Below, piece by piece: positions 36,051 to 47,291 of a DNA stretch of 64,000 bases (position 1 is the first letter of the stretch; each line of letters begins with the position of its first letter). A program made the translations under genes and the position numbers. Source of the stretch: Calendula officinalis. Taxonomy: Eukaryota; Streptophyta; Magnoliopsida; Asterales; Asteraceae. The notes under the pieces are model-generated. The model was not told the origin of the DNA and did no database searches. It saw only the letters and a program-made list of their open reading frames with translations. The DNA lies in assembly GCA_963853835.1 (NCBI GenBank), contig OY970822.1, positions 48,572,404 to 48,636,403 on the forward strand, written 5' to 3'.

Positions 36051-37059
36051 GTAGACTTGGAAGCGATTATGTATATGCTTTGGAAGGAAAGAAGTGAAGC
36101 ATACAACAATGGTGATGCTAAAGTTTCTTTGAGAAGTATGTATACCATCTAATTTGCTTAAAGTAATCGTTTTCTGTTGTGTTTATTACATACGCTAAAA
36201 CCAATTGATATATATCAATTGGCCACCAAGGGTAGCCTTGGGCTTTTCCTTCAAGAGGTCTTGGGTTCAAGCCTTGTTGGAGGTAAAACTTGGAGATTAA
36301 AAAGTGGTTCCCCATATTTGAAGGGTTCGAGAGAAGACATACTACCCCTTGTGGATGTCACTTCGAACCACTAATTTGCTGTTCAAAAATAAATAAATTA
36401 CATACGTTAATGTTATAATGTTACTCGATCGGATTTCTATAAAGTTATGATCAACTTTGAAGTTGAAAGTTGGTCAAATTATATATATCCTAACTAGCAA
36501 CCAAATTTTGTTAAGATATTGCAGCCATAACGGGGCATGGCGATCCTTGCAGCATTACTCCAACTCAAATTGCCATAGAGGTCTTTCTCTGTCTCTCTCT
36601 GCACACATTGGTATGCAGTGTATGGATGCACCTAACGAAAATTGCAATCTTTTACTTGACATGCATTACATAGTTATTCAGCTATTTGTCAAATATCTAA
36701 ATTTCTTAGTATTAGAAAGTAGACGAATCTTGACCTAATCAAATCCATTAAATCATACGTAACGGTGGCAGGCCAATAAGTTTTTACTTTTTAGGATGAA
36801 AAACTAAATATTTCACAATCTATCATAAAATGAAAATATTATAACAATTGTGGCAAGTAAATAAATAAATAATAAGAGGAATAAGAGTGGAGATATGTAA
36901 TTTTTTTTTTCAGTGAAAACCAATTGTGGTGAAATAGGTTCGTTGTATATTAGATGTTAATTATAGATTTGCATTTGCAACTAACAAGTTTAAACTTTCT
37001 GGTTTTGTGAACAAATTTAGCAGGCACTCGTGCAAATCGAGAATTATTTGAAGAAATAG

Positions 37060-37409
37060 TGTGATCACGCGGTTATCATGTATTATGTTGTGTTATAATT
37101 ACTATTTTAAATAATATAAGAGCGGTGTGGTGAACCCATCACTACATTACTAGGTGCTACGTTAGTGTCACACCAACCATCACAAATATTATGTTGCGAG
37201 TCACATCCATCAATACCCATAAATTTTAACTAGAAAAGAAAAGAAAAAAACCTTCATCACATCCTCTCTCTCAGTCCTCACTATTTGATGTCCCGTTTGG
37301 TGTTCACTTGGTGTGCAAATTGCATAAAACATGAGGGATGTCTAATGCGTAATATTACACATTAAATTCAATCAAATCTTTTAAAATTAAAAACTTCTAG
37401 TTGTAAGTT
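37060..37409. other. Shikimate kinase 3' flank
   Basis: This AT-rich stretch lies between the kinase stop codon and the CACTA element. I see no gene in it. Confidence 0.45.
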
Positions 37410-37800
37410 CACTACTACAGAAACGATTTGTTGTTGCGGGTAAAACGATTTGTTGTTGCGGGGAAAGGAACGCACTAACAAACTACGCACTATCAAACAA
37501 CACAAACCGCAACAAAAGAGAAACCGCAATATCAAACACAGAGACCGCAACAAGAAAGAAACCGCAATATTAAAGCCAACACCGCAACAAAAGAGAAACC
37601 GCAATATCAAACACAGAGACCGCAACAAGAAAGAAACCGCAATATTAAAGCCAACACCGCAACAAAAGAGAAACCGCAATATCAAACGCTGAGACCGCAA
37701 TAAGACAGAAACCGCAACATTAAAGCAAAAAACGCGCTATTAGTTTTTCGCACACTACACATACCCGCAATATTAGTTATTCACACACATGATAAAGTAA
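37410..37800. repeat. CACTA left terminal inverted repeat and subterminal repeats
   Basis: After the terminal repeat come about 20 CCGCAA/CCGCAAC words, in a tandem block of about 73 bp (GAAACCGCAATATCAAACAC and related) repeated at about 37540-37690. These are expected transposase-binding sites. Confidence 0.8.
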
Positions 37801-37845
37801 CCGCAATATTTGTTATTCAAAATAAACAAAAAAAAAAATCATTCC

Positions 37846-37847
<2 letters not shown>

Positions 37848-37909
<62 letters not shown>
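37848..37909. repeat. AT dinucleotide microsatellite
   Basis: About 30 AT units inside the CACTA element, between the subterminal repeats and the Ulp1 exons. Confidence 0.9.
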
Positions 37910-37912
<3 letters not shown>

Positions 37913-38079
37913 ATATTCTATATTTAAAGATAGCACCCAAAAACATATATACAACAGCACAGTAACTTAATGTCAAAAAAATGTACACTTGCAGGGTTGT
38001 GATCATTGTAATGGACCGTGTTTCATAAATTTACAACTATATGTTCAAGAATTTACACTTGCTAATTAATTGCTAACCT

Positions 38080-41000
38080 TTAATAAGTGGCATCACTTTG
38101 CTTGCACCTCTTCATCCATTCGAGATACAGTGGCAGCAACCTTTCTATGTATTCATGAATCATAGAAGCATCAAAACTCTTATTACTCTTCCACATCTGC
38201 TCATGAAAAAGAATTAATATCAATAATTTTTACATCTAAATGAGTAATATTTTAAAATTATAACATAAACTTACAGATTGGTTGATGTTAAACTGTATGG
38301 TCTGTAAAAATTCTTCAATATGTCGACTAACAATGTAACCACATTCCCAGCTTTGGTCTTGTTTCCAGCACTGTAATATTTCAATATATTGAATATTTTA
38401 TACATCTTAAATAAATTGGTAAAAAATGGAAATTGAAAACATACAGTTGTGTTTATCCATTTAAATCTACGGGGAAACATATGATTGATTACTCCTACAA
38501 GAGTGTAGTAATCGGGACCAGATTCACGCTTTAAGGAATCAACAATATATGCAATATTCGTTGTAGGACAGAGGATAAAAAGCATCCAGTGTTGCCTGCA
38601 AGTAAACACAAGCAATTAATCAAAGTTACTTGCTTGTATGATGATTTAAAACATCCAGTGTTGCATGTATTATGGAAAATCAAATATTACTGTTGATAGT
38701 ATGGTGCAAGAATGTATGACTTGCTTGGATGATGATTTAAAACATCCTTGATATGTTGGATGACATGGTTCTTGTTGGTGCGACATTCTGGCTCGGTAAT
38801 ATAGTGTGCATTGAAAAATGCACATCGTGAATTGCTGCCGGCCATTGCATAATAATACCTTAAATATACAACATAAAGTTAATAAATACAATTATACCCA
38901 AATATTAAAATATTAAGCTTACATTGACAAACAATGTATCATGCTGCTATCAACCCAATGGAATCGAGCAAATTGTAAAACCTCGGTTGCTGGGATGCCT
39001 TCTGAATATATCTCCGGATACATACCCGGAGGGGAAGGAACACTAAGACCATATTTGTTATATTTGAAGAATGCATCAAGTATTGAGAGAAATTGGGGAG
39101 CATCGGCCACTACCATCGCATAATGCTGGTCGTACTGAGGATCTAGAGGAACATCCTCGGGTTCGGATTCTGTTTGGGCTTCGGGTTCTGTTTGGGCTTC
39201 GGGGATGGTTTGGGCTGGGCTGTCGGGTTGAGGTGTGGTGACGGTTTGGGATGTGGTGGGTGTTTGGGGTATAGGGTATGTTCGGGCTGGGCTGTCGGGT
39301 TGGGCTTCTGGGACTGTTTGGGCTATGGGGACTGTTTGGGCTATGGGGACTGTTTGGGCTGGGATAATGGTTTGTGCTATTGGGGCTGTTTGGGCTGGGT
39401 TAATGGGTTGGGCTGCGGTTACGGTTTGGGCTGCGGGGGCGGTTTGGGCTGCGGGGAATGTTGGATCCTCTGATTGCAACTACCACAAGTAATCATAAAA
39501 ACATTAGTATTTAAATATAATGATTAAAATAATGATAATGATAAGACTAACCATTTGTGCATAACTAACAAACTCTTGGTCTAAAGGGAATGTTGAAGTT
39601 TCGGGCATTTCTGGTATATAAACATTGTTGGTTGATAAATCAAATGGAGAGGATTCTCTCAAGTCCCTTTCCGGGGAATTGACAAGTCCATCACCGATAA
39701 GCTAAAACATCTCTACAACGTTAGATAAAAGCGTTCACAAACAATAAAAATAAACTAAATAATACCTTCACTGCGTATCTTGGCCACTGTACTATATGAT
39801 ATGGCAAATTCTCAACCAGTTGGACATCATCTGTTTTTGTAAGAGGATGTACAGGCAAATCCTCATTTCCTGCCACGATGGAATCCACTTGGACTTTTAC
39901 ACAACCATCGGCAATCTGTTTATGATGTAACAGTTGGAATACCACAGTTGGCCATACTCGTCCATAACCAACTTTGACTAGATGGGCATCCGCCACCCTA
40001 ACTAGCAACTCACACGGTGACAACACCTGTAAAAACAGATACAATTATAAGGCTGGATAGTATAGGCTGCAAAACTTTTAAATTGTTACCTCAATAGGTG
40101 GATAGTGTTCCACCGTTTCACGGGACCCACATGAATCATAGTGGCTTGTGTTGACCGCGGGGGTACTTTGCGGGATCACATTTCTAATCAATCCACCTTT
40201 GACCTTTGTGTATCCAATTACCTCGGATACGGTCCGAGATCGTCCCCCGTGCTCGGGTCCTAAGAGAACAATTAAAGGATCCTTCTTATTTTCTGCATAA
40301 GTACCATCCGCTATCATCTTTTTCTCTTCCGCGAGCTACAAAAAATATTTGTTTACCAAAAAGATAAAAATATTCAATTAAATAAAACTTAGTTTACCAA
40401 AACTTGGAAATTGTCCATCGCTTCGTTAGGAAGTTCAAACTTTCCTTCACTATTCTTAACTGCACAACCCATCAAAAACAACTTAGACCGTTCATTTTGA
40501 ATCTCCGAAAGAACACTATGGTTTTGTAGAAGTTCAGACCAAACTGCATCCTTTTTATTTTTTTTAAAACGGTTCCACCCGCTTCGGCCCACGCGGACCT
40601 TGAATTGTCTGCTTTTATTGCTTGCCAATGCTTTCTCCCTTTTTAGCTACACAAATTAACAAGTTGTTAATAATAAAATATTGTACAACACTAAACATAT
40701 AATATAATTAAGAGATACCATAAATTCTGGGGTGCTTCTTTGTGCCTTAAATGCTTCCCAATCATTCCTTTTAAGAAACTTATACTTCTCACAAGCATCC
40801 TTACCTGTAAGGACGAAATTTTTAACAAGCCTAGATTTAAAATTAGTACCAATTTTCACAGCTTTCTTCCTCATTAACTCTTTTGCATCATCGTTCTCGA
40901 TATTCCACATATTCTACAATTTAGAGTAAATAAATTATATGTTATCATCACTTAACAACTATTTCATATTTCTAATAAATATATACCTTGGTATCCAGCC

Positions 41001-41217
41001 ATAGTTTTTCATATATTTCTTTGTCCATTTTGCCCATATCAGTTGCTAGCGGGAAACGATGTTGAACCGTCATCCCAAACCATGACGTCAGTTCTTTACT
41101 TAGAGGGATATTATTTTCATCAAATTCAGTTTTATATACATCTTCTTTATATTTCTTCCCAAAAGATGCAGGACCACGTTCGCCTCTACGTCTCTTACGT
41201 TCTTGATTATCGGCCAT
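38080..41217 (-). CDS. TNPA-like protein with C-terminal Ulp1 cysteine protease domain, 11 exons
   Basis: Minus-strand exons: 40987-41217, 40719-40913, 40398-40646, 40090-40335, 39766-40026, 39552-39701, 38923-39479, 38691-38858, 38445-38595, 38275-38370 and 38080-38196. All have GT/AG borders, matching phases and no internal stop: 806 aa. Residues about 50-300 resemble the plant Transposase_24 (Ptta/En/Spm) region. Residues about 450-565 are an AQT-rich repeat linker. From about 640 it matches the C48 Ulp1 family: His688 in QHWMLFIL, Asp705 in YIVDSL, Gln740 and Cys746 in QDQSWECGYIV, the full catalytic set. Ulp1-family enzymes cleave SUMO or related modifiers; what this one cleaves is unknown. 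The N terminus is basic (KRRRGERG), consistent with nuclear import. Start 41217 is the first ATG of the first exon. Confidence 0.85.
39165..39470 (-). repeat. Coding minisatellite, AQT-type hexapeptide repeats
   Basis: About 16 degenerate 18-bp units encode patterns such as PIAQTV, PAAQTA and PEAQTE within exon 7 of the TNPA/Ulp1 gene. On the plus strand this reads as GTTTGGGCTRNGG repeats. Confidence 0.85.
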
Positions 41218-41689
41218 TTCTGCAGAATTACGACACAAATGCGTGAACATAATACGTTAACAGAAAAAGATGATTAAGAACGAATGCATAACAAACACGT
41301 ACAAGAAATCATTAACATAATACTTTAATACCTAGCTTGGTAAGGAAAATCGGCGATGTAACGGTAAACTAGGGTTTAGGTCGACGAGATCGAGTGATTA
41401 AGGTTTTTGGAAAAGTGATTAAGGATACGACGTGGTGAAAGCAACGTCGGTTACTATCCAAGGTGAAGAAAACGACGGTGAATCCAAACTCCGGCGAACT
41501 AGTGCAGAGTGATTTTGGTGAAGAAAACGGAGGGTTTGGTCGAAGAAGGTTTTGTGCAAAAGTGATTAAAGGATTCGATGTTTGGATAACTTATGTTTTG
41601 GGATTTGAAAATTTTGGAATAAACAATTTCGTTTTAGCGGGTCTTTACTACGTATTAGCGGGTTATTTTATTCTATTTGTTACCGCGGT

Positions 41690-41785
41690 TATTGTCCATT
41701 AGTTATTGCGGTTTGTTTGTTGTTGCGGTTTGATGATTTAGTTGTTGCGGTTTTGTTGATTTGTTAATGCGGTTTTGAGTTTCAT
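41690..41785. repeat. Internal cluster of TTGCGG repeats upstream of the TNPA/Ulp1 gene
   Basis: Five or six TTGTTGCGG / TTATTGCGG / TTAATGCGG words occur within 95 bases, the same words as at the element ends. They lie about 480 bp upstream of the TNPA/Ulp1 start codon. Confidence 0.7.
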
Positions 41786-41929
41786 TTTTTTTCGCATAGT
41801 AAGAAATTCAAATTGATAAAAAAATGTTACACATGAATAAAACAGTAAGTTAATTATAAATTTGCATAGTACTAAAACACATATATAATACAAATATTAA
41901 TTTTCAATAATATATAATAGATCGAGTTA

Positions 41930-43960
41930 TTAAATGTATGTTCCTTCTCCATCAGTTCGTACATATGAGCTTCTATTCATGTTTTCAAAATTCCCGGGTT
42001 CGATACCAACGGAAAATGGTGGTAAATCATCGAAGTTGTCGTCTTCTTCTTCATCCACAACATTATCAACCCCAAGAATACGTCTTTTACCTTGCAACAC
42101 AATGTGGTATTTTGCTTTGCTTGGATCTTTGACGAAAAAAATTTGTGATACATGTGTTGCGAGAACGAATGGCTCGGATTTGTAGCCATTAGTTTCAAGA
42201 TCGACAAGTGTAAAACCATATTCGTCAACTTTAACACCCGTACGGTTATTTACCCACTTACACTTGAACACTGGGATTATGAAATCAGAATACTGCAATT
42301 CCCAAATTTCTTCTATCACGCCGTAATAAGAATCTTTTGCGATGCTTATCAATGTATCTTGATCACGCCTATCGATTTCGGTTGTTGATGCTATTACTGT
42401 AACTCCACTATTTTGCACTGTACTTTTTCTATCTTGATCTTTGGTGTAAAATGTATAACCATTAATATCATATCCTTGGTAAGTTCTTACTCTAGCATCT
42501 GGATCTTGTCCCAATTTTTTGACAGTGTCATCAACGTCGTCACTTGTTGTCACCCTCTCTTTCAACCAACTTGCCAAATCCTTGTTTTGGTTGTTTATGT
42601 ACCACACTTCTTGTTTACCCGGGTTCGTCGACTTTAACATATCCATATGTTCATCAACATATGGAGTGAGGCATGTCATGTGCTTTAAGATTACTAAATG
42701 AGCAACTTGTAGTTCTCCGTGCATTGGCACTATTATCTTAAAACCTACTCCTCCCTTTCCTTCAAGTCGACCTGAATGGCGACTTTTAGGAACGCCAACA
42801 CTTTTGACACCTTCCATATAGCCTAACAAAAACAAAATATATAATAAATTAATTTTTGCTATAGTTGATCATATATATTACATACGTACCTTGACAGAAC
42901 TCAATCACCTCTTCAGAAGTATACCCTTCAATAATACTTCCCTCTGGTCGATTACGGTTTCTTACATAACCTCTCAATATTCCCATGTATCTTTCAAAAG
43001 GGTACATGTAACGTAGAAATACATGACCACATGCCTTAATCTCTTGTACGATATGAGATATTAGGTGAACCATTATATCAAAAAATGATGGTGGAAAGTG
43101 CATCTCTAGTTCACAAAGGATAACATAAACGTCTTTCTCCCATTTGTCCAAATCTTCGACATCAATAACTTTCGTATGAATATTGTTGAAAAACAAACAA
43201 AGCTTTGTGATTGTATGTCGGATATCATCTTGTAAAATTCCACGAATTGCGATTGGAATCATATGTGTCATCAAAACATGACAATCGTGAGACTTCATCC
43301 CAAGCAATTTATAATCTTTCATTGATACAAATCTTTGAATGTTAGCTGAATAAGATGACGGAACCTTAATATCGTGCAAACATTGGCATAACTTTTTTTT
43401 TCTTCTTTCGTTGTATTATAACATGCGGGTGGAAGATAAGTACGAGTGCCTCGTTGTACGGGAGCAAGATCTTTACGTATTCCCATCTCGACCATGTCAT
43501 TTCGAACCTTAATACCATCTTTAGTTTTGTACTTAATATCCAATAATAAGCCTATCAAGCTCTCACATACGTTTTTTTCTATGTGCATAACATCAAGACA
43601 ATGTCTAACATCTAAATGTCTCCAGTAAGGCAATTGAAAAAATATGGACTTCTTTTTCCATATGGCATCATTATCAATACGGAATCTCTTACCCAACACA
43701 ACATTAATATTTTCAACTCGTGAAAATGTATCAAATCGTTTCTTCACCGTCCTGACCTCGACAGTTCCGTCAAACTCAATCGTCTTCTTCCTAAACGGGT
43801 GACTCTTGGTAAGGAATCTTGGTAAGGAATCTTCTTGGTCGACTTCAAACACAAGATGGGCATCCGCACGAACCAAAATGTGATGTTCACCCTTGATCTC
43901 GAAACAAAAAACAGAGGTGCTGGAGTTATCTTCAACGTTACTCTTCTTTGAATTCAACAT
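41930..43960 (-). pseudogene. TNPD-like CACTA transposase, N-terminally truncated and frameshifted
   Basis: The C-terminal exon 41930-42822 joins 42890 upstream through a GT/AG intron in phase (EFCQ|GYMEGVKS). It carries the DUF4216-like region (KPVFKCKWV-type wording seen as FIIPVFKCKWVNN) and an acidic tail. The upstream exon holds the DUF4218 region (DIKVPSSYSANIQ, LMGMKSHDCHVLM-like LLGMKSHDCHVLM). It also holds the Transposase_21 end (KKSIFFQLPYWRH, LDVMHIEKNVCESLIGLLLD). A run of nine adenines (43391-43399) shifts the frame between these two parts. The first few hundred residues of TNPD, including most of the catalytic region, are absent upstream of about 43900. TNPD supplies the cutting activity in En/Spm systems. 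Confidence 0.85.
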
Positions 43961-44104
43961 GATGTTTGTTAGCTTTGTGTTTAGGTTTTGGTTGTCCTTG
44001 TTTAGGTTTTGATGTTTGTCAACATGAATTCAACATGATGTAATGTTATCGTTGTATCTTTATGAAATTTATTTTTGTTTGCCAATTAATTAACTAATTT
44101 AAAC

Positions 44105-44438
44105 TGAAAATTTAGATTGTTATTGCGGGTAATGTATGACCGCAACAACAAATTGAATTGTTATTGCGGGTTTAGCATGGCCGCAACAACAAACTTTGTA
44201 GTTGTTGCGGGTAATATATGGCCGCAACAACAAATAGATTTGTTAATGCGGGTAATATTTGACCGCAACAAAAAATGGATTTGTTATTGCGGGTTTAGCA
44301 TGGCCGCAACAACAAATTGAATTGTTGTTGCGGTTATTTCTTTTGCAGTGCGAACTGCATTTGTTGTTGCGGTTTTATCATACCACCGCAATATATAAAT
44401 TTATACGTCCGCAACAACAAATGCGATCTGTAGTAGTG
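44105..44438. repeat. CACTA right subterminal repeats and terminal inverted repeat
   Basis: Roughly twelve GACCGCAACAACAAA / TTGTTGTTGCGGG words in alternating orientation form small hairpins, ending at the inverted CACTACTACAGA end. Confidence 0.85.
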
Positions 44439-45188
44439 GTTGCTACATACCAAAAATAAAAGCATAAACATAATACAAAAATAGAAAAGATTGAGATGTG
44501 TCATTGTAAATGGGTCTTTTTCTTGGCCCAAGTCCAATTCTTATTTCAGAACGTAGCACATAAAAATATTTAATAAATGTTTTTATGATATTTATTAATA
44601 ATATATAATATACTACAAATAAACAACAATCTAGTTACGGAGTATAATCTAGCGGTAAGAACATTGTAAATGATTTTCTAGAAATTACAGATTTGATCTC
44701 TTCCATTGATAAACATTTATCATATGATCCGTGGAAAGTTTGGAAACGACAATGATAATGATTAAGTTACGTGCATCACGAGTAAAACTAAACTGGGTTA
44801 CACCAACTTATGTTTCTGCAAATAAAAAATATTATCATTTGCTAAGTTATTTATTTAATCTTAAAGTTAAACAAAATGTTTCCAACTGGTATCAACGAAC
44901 AAAGTGAATCATGGTTAGTCAAGGTTGACACAACCTGTTTCTTGCTGTGCACTCATTTTTCTGCTCCTTTTCGTGTCTAAATATATGCCACCACTGAATT
45001 GCACAAGTAATCCCTTTCTTATAACACTTGCGTATCTTTTTTATACCTTAACCATACTATGATCTTACTCTTCTCTTTAATTTACAAAATGTTTGATACA
45101 ATAATAGACAATCTTTTATTAAAAATCTTTTATTTTACAATAAAGAACAATATATGGTTACTACTCAAATGAAAATATAAAAAACATA
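44439..45188. other. AT-rich intergenic stretch
   Basis: I see no gene, RNA or clear repeat here. Confidence 0.45.
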
Positions 45189-45423
45189 GAGCATCTTCAA
45201 TGATTAGTCTCACAGTAACTTATTAAAATTTTTAGTAACTTCTAATTAATAAAGATTTATTCATGAAAAACTTTTCCAATTGTTAACTTTAAAAAAAAAA
45301 AAACCTTTATCTATTTCAAACTTTTACAAATGCCCCTTAAATATACGACATAAAAAAACTAATCATGATATGGTATTCTTTTTAAAAAAATATCTAAATA
45401 TGAACATTAAAATGGAGATGCTC
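45189..45423. mobile_element. Tourist-like MITE, second copy
   Basis: It begins GAGCATCTTCAATG and ends GGAGATGCTC, the same terminal type as the element at 11947. It is 235 bp long and AT-rich. Flanks are ATA and TTA, so a target duplication is not exact. Confidence 0.6.
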
Positions 45424-45999
45424 TTATAATTTCAAAATAAGTGATATAAATTAGCTTTAACGTTTTTTGAGACAAAAGATTGTGATAAGAGTTAAATTAG
45501 ATAATTAATGAGTGATGGATCCTGCATATTATGATTAAAGTAAGTTTAATGATATTTAAAAGTAAAAGTAAGGGTATATGAGTCATTTTACTTTATTAAA
45601 GGAGATAGTTAGTGGATATGAATTCTACTATATTTTACCAAATAAGAAAAGTTTCAAAGTGTATCACTTATTTTGAAATATCTCAAAATAGAAAGTATAT
45701 CACTTATTTTGAAACGGAGGAAGTATAAAACAATTTGGTTGATTACTTCTTTTAAAGTATGTCATGCCTATGTTTTGTTCGTGATACATGTAATTTGACC
45801 GGTCATTGTAATTATTTTCGAACTTCTCTGACAATTTAGAAAATATTTATTTAAAGAAATGATATAACCTTTAAAATTTTATTTTAGATTACCGCTAGAT
45901 TATCATACAAATCTACTGACTTGCACCATCAAATTTTAAATAAACCAAAATTTACCTAACTAATTATTATCTTAGTCTTGTAAAATGTCCAAAAACACT
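45424..45999. other. AT-rich intergenic stretch with a half MITE end
   Basis: A TATATCACTTATTTTGAAACGGAGGAAGTA string at 45695-45725 resembles the right end of Stowaway-type elements seen at 46000-47193. No coding sequence is seen. Confidence 0.4.
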
Positions 46000-47193
46000 T
46001 ACTTCTTCCGATTCAATATAGGTGATATACTTTTCTGTTTTGGGTGGTTTAAAATAAGTGATACATTTTGAAAAACTATCTTATTTAAGAAAAAATAGTG
46101 GGACATCATCACTAACTATCTACTTTAACAAAATGAAATGATTTTTTAACCCATACTTTTTATTTTTAAACATTATTAACCTCATTTTATTCAAAATATG
46201 TGGGATTCATTTCCTACTAACCATCTAATTAATACTCTCTCCGTCCCTAAATAAAGTTCTCATTTCCCTTGGGCACAACTTTTTAGGAGATACTCCCTCC
46301 GTCCCTAAATAAAGTTCTCATTTATCCTTCAAGTTTTGTCACTAAATAAAGTTCCCATTTGTCAAACTTAAGGGGCCCGCTTAATATAATAATATTATTG
46401 CCAATACTTTCACCACTAACTATCTCCTAAAACACTTTCTCTCTCCAATCAAACCTTATATTTTAATCAAAAGTAATACCAAATACCCCACTACTAACTA
46501 TCTCCTAAAAACTTGTGCCCAAGAGAAATGAGAACTTTATTTAGGGACGGAGGGAGTAGCTAGTGTTGGGGTATTTGGTATTACTTTTGAGTAAAATAGG
46601 GGTGGGCATTTGGACCGAAAAACCGAACCGAACCGAACCGAAAACCAACCGAAATCGAACCGGACCGAAACCGATAACATGTTATTGGTTCGGTTTCGGT
46701 TTTGAAAATTCATCGTTATCAGTTATCGGTTCGGTTTGGTTTTCGGAAAAGGATGAACATTTGGCCTAAAATAACCGAACCGAAACCGAACCAAACCGAA
46801 CCAAACCGAAACCGAACCCATACCGAAACTGATAGCATGTTATCTGTTCGGTTTCGGTTTTGAAAATTCATCGTTATCGGTTATCGGTTCTATCGGTTCG
46901 GTTCGGTTCGGTTTTGGCCCGATAATCACCCCTAGATTAAAATATAAGGTTTGATTGGAGAGAGAAAGTGTTTTAGGAGATAGTTAGTGGTCAAAGTATT
47001 GACAATAATATTATTATATTAAGTGGGCCCTTAAGTTTGAAAAATGAGAACTTTATTTAGGGACAAAACTTGAAGAAGAAATGATAACTTTTTTTTAGGG
47101 ACGGAGGAAGTATAATCTAATCATTATTATAATATTATGTTTCAAAAACCGTGAAACTCAAATTTTATTACTTATTTTGAATCGGAAGAAGTA
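46000..47193. repeat. Layered Stowaway-type MITEs
   Basis: The outermost ends TACTTCTTCCGATTCAA and TTGAATCGGAAGAAGTA are perfect inverses. Inside, TACTCCCTCCGTCCC-type ends occur at 46233, 46291, 46558 (inverted) and about 47112 (inverted), with long mirrored arms between (ACACTTTCTCTCTCCAATC and its complement). CTCCCTCCGTCCC ends and TA borders are typical of Stowaway (Tc1/Mariner) MITEs. Confidence 0.75.
46598..46934. repeat. Palindrome of GAACCGAAC microsatellite type
   Basis: It starts AGGGGTGGGCATTTGG and ends GATAATCACCCCTA, with arms of CCGAACCGAA and TTCGGTTCGG units. It lies in the centre of the layered MITEs. Confidence 0.75.
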
Positions 47194-47255
47194 TATATAA
47201 AACATTCTAAAAGTAAATGCAAGGAAAACTGCAATAATTCAAATTTGAAATAATA

Positions 47256-47291
47256 CTAGCAGGGTACCCGCGCAATGCGGCGCGGGTACCC
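47256..47291 (-). mobile_element. Helitron 3' terminus (orphan)
   Basis: Read on the minus strand, a perfect 12-bp stem (GGGTACCCGCGC / GCGCGGGTACCC, loop of six) is followed by TG and CTAG, then T. A GC-rich hairpin shortly before a terminal CTAG with insertion before T is the Helitron 3' end signature. The 5' end (ATC...) would lie to the right, where Gypsy-1 is inserted; I did not find it. Confidence 0.65.

Larger units (their letters stand above)
28606..37059 (+). pseudogene. Plastid-type shikimate kinase gene, disrupted
   Basis: Readable exons: 28606-28666 (transit peptide end), about 29461-29513, 29659-29713, 30419-30491, 30640-30727, 30814-30896, 30984-31094 continuing at 35664-35682, 36055-36135, 36525-36580 and 37024-37059 (stop TAG). 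Motifs include CIYLVGMMGSGKTTIG (Walker A), DIFTMHGETFFREQE, STGGGA, INWKYMHKGI, LDVP and the lid SRPIL, so the catalytic residues are kept. The enzyme phosphorylates shikimate in the chloroplast chorismate pathway. Lesions: Copia-2 sits in the lid exon; around 29480 one missing base is needed to join LESE to MAQEDMTLK; the 35682/36055 phases do not match; the first exon is cut by the LTR element. An ATG at 29487 could start a shorter product. It could instead be a shikimate-kinase-like paralogue. Confidence 0.8.
37410..44438. mobile_element. CACTA (En/Spm) DNA transposon, 7.0 kb
   Basis: The left end reads CACTACTACAGAAACG and the right end, inverted, CACTACTACAGATCGC. GTT flanks both sides (37407-37409 and 44439-44441), the 3-bp duplication typical of CACTA. 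Both subterminal regions are dense in TTGTTGTTGCGG and CCGCAACAACAA words in both orientations. Two minus-strand genes lie inside: an apparently intact TNPA-like/Ulp1 gene and a truncated TNPD-like transposase. With no complete TNPD it probably cannot move alone. Confidence 0.93.

Noticed and set aside
37368..37700. Open frames of 80-110 codons on both strands in the CACTA left end
   Set aside because: They follow the subterminal tandem repeats exactly and read as periodic nonsense; repeats without stops explain them.
39174..39492. Gly/Trp/Val-rich plus-strand ORFs
   Set aside because: They are the antisense reading of the AQT minisatellite in exon 7.
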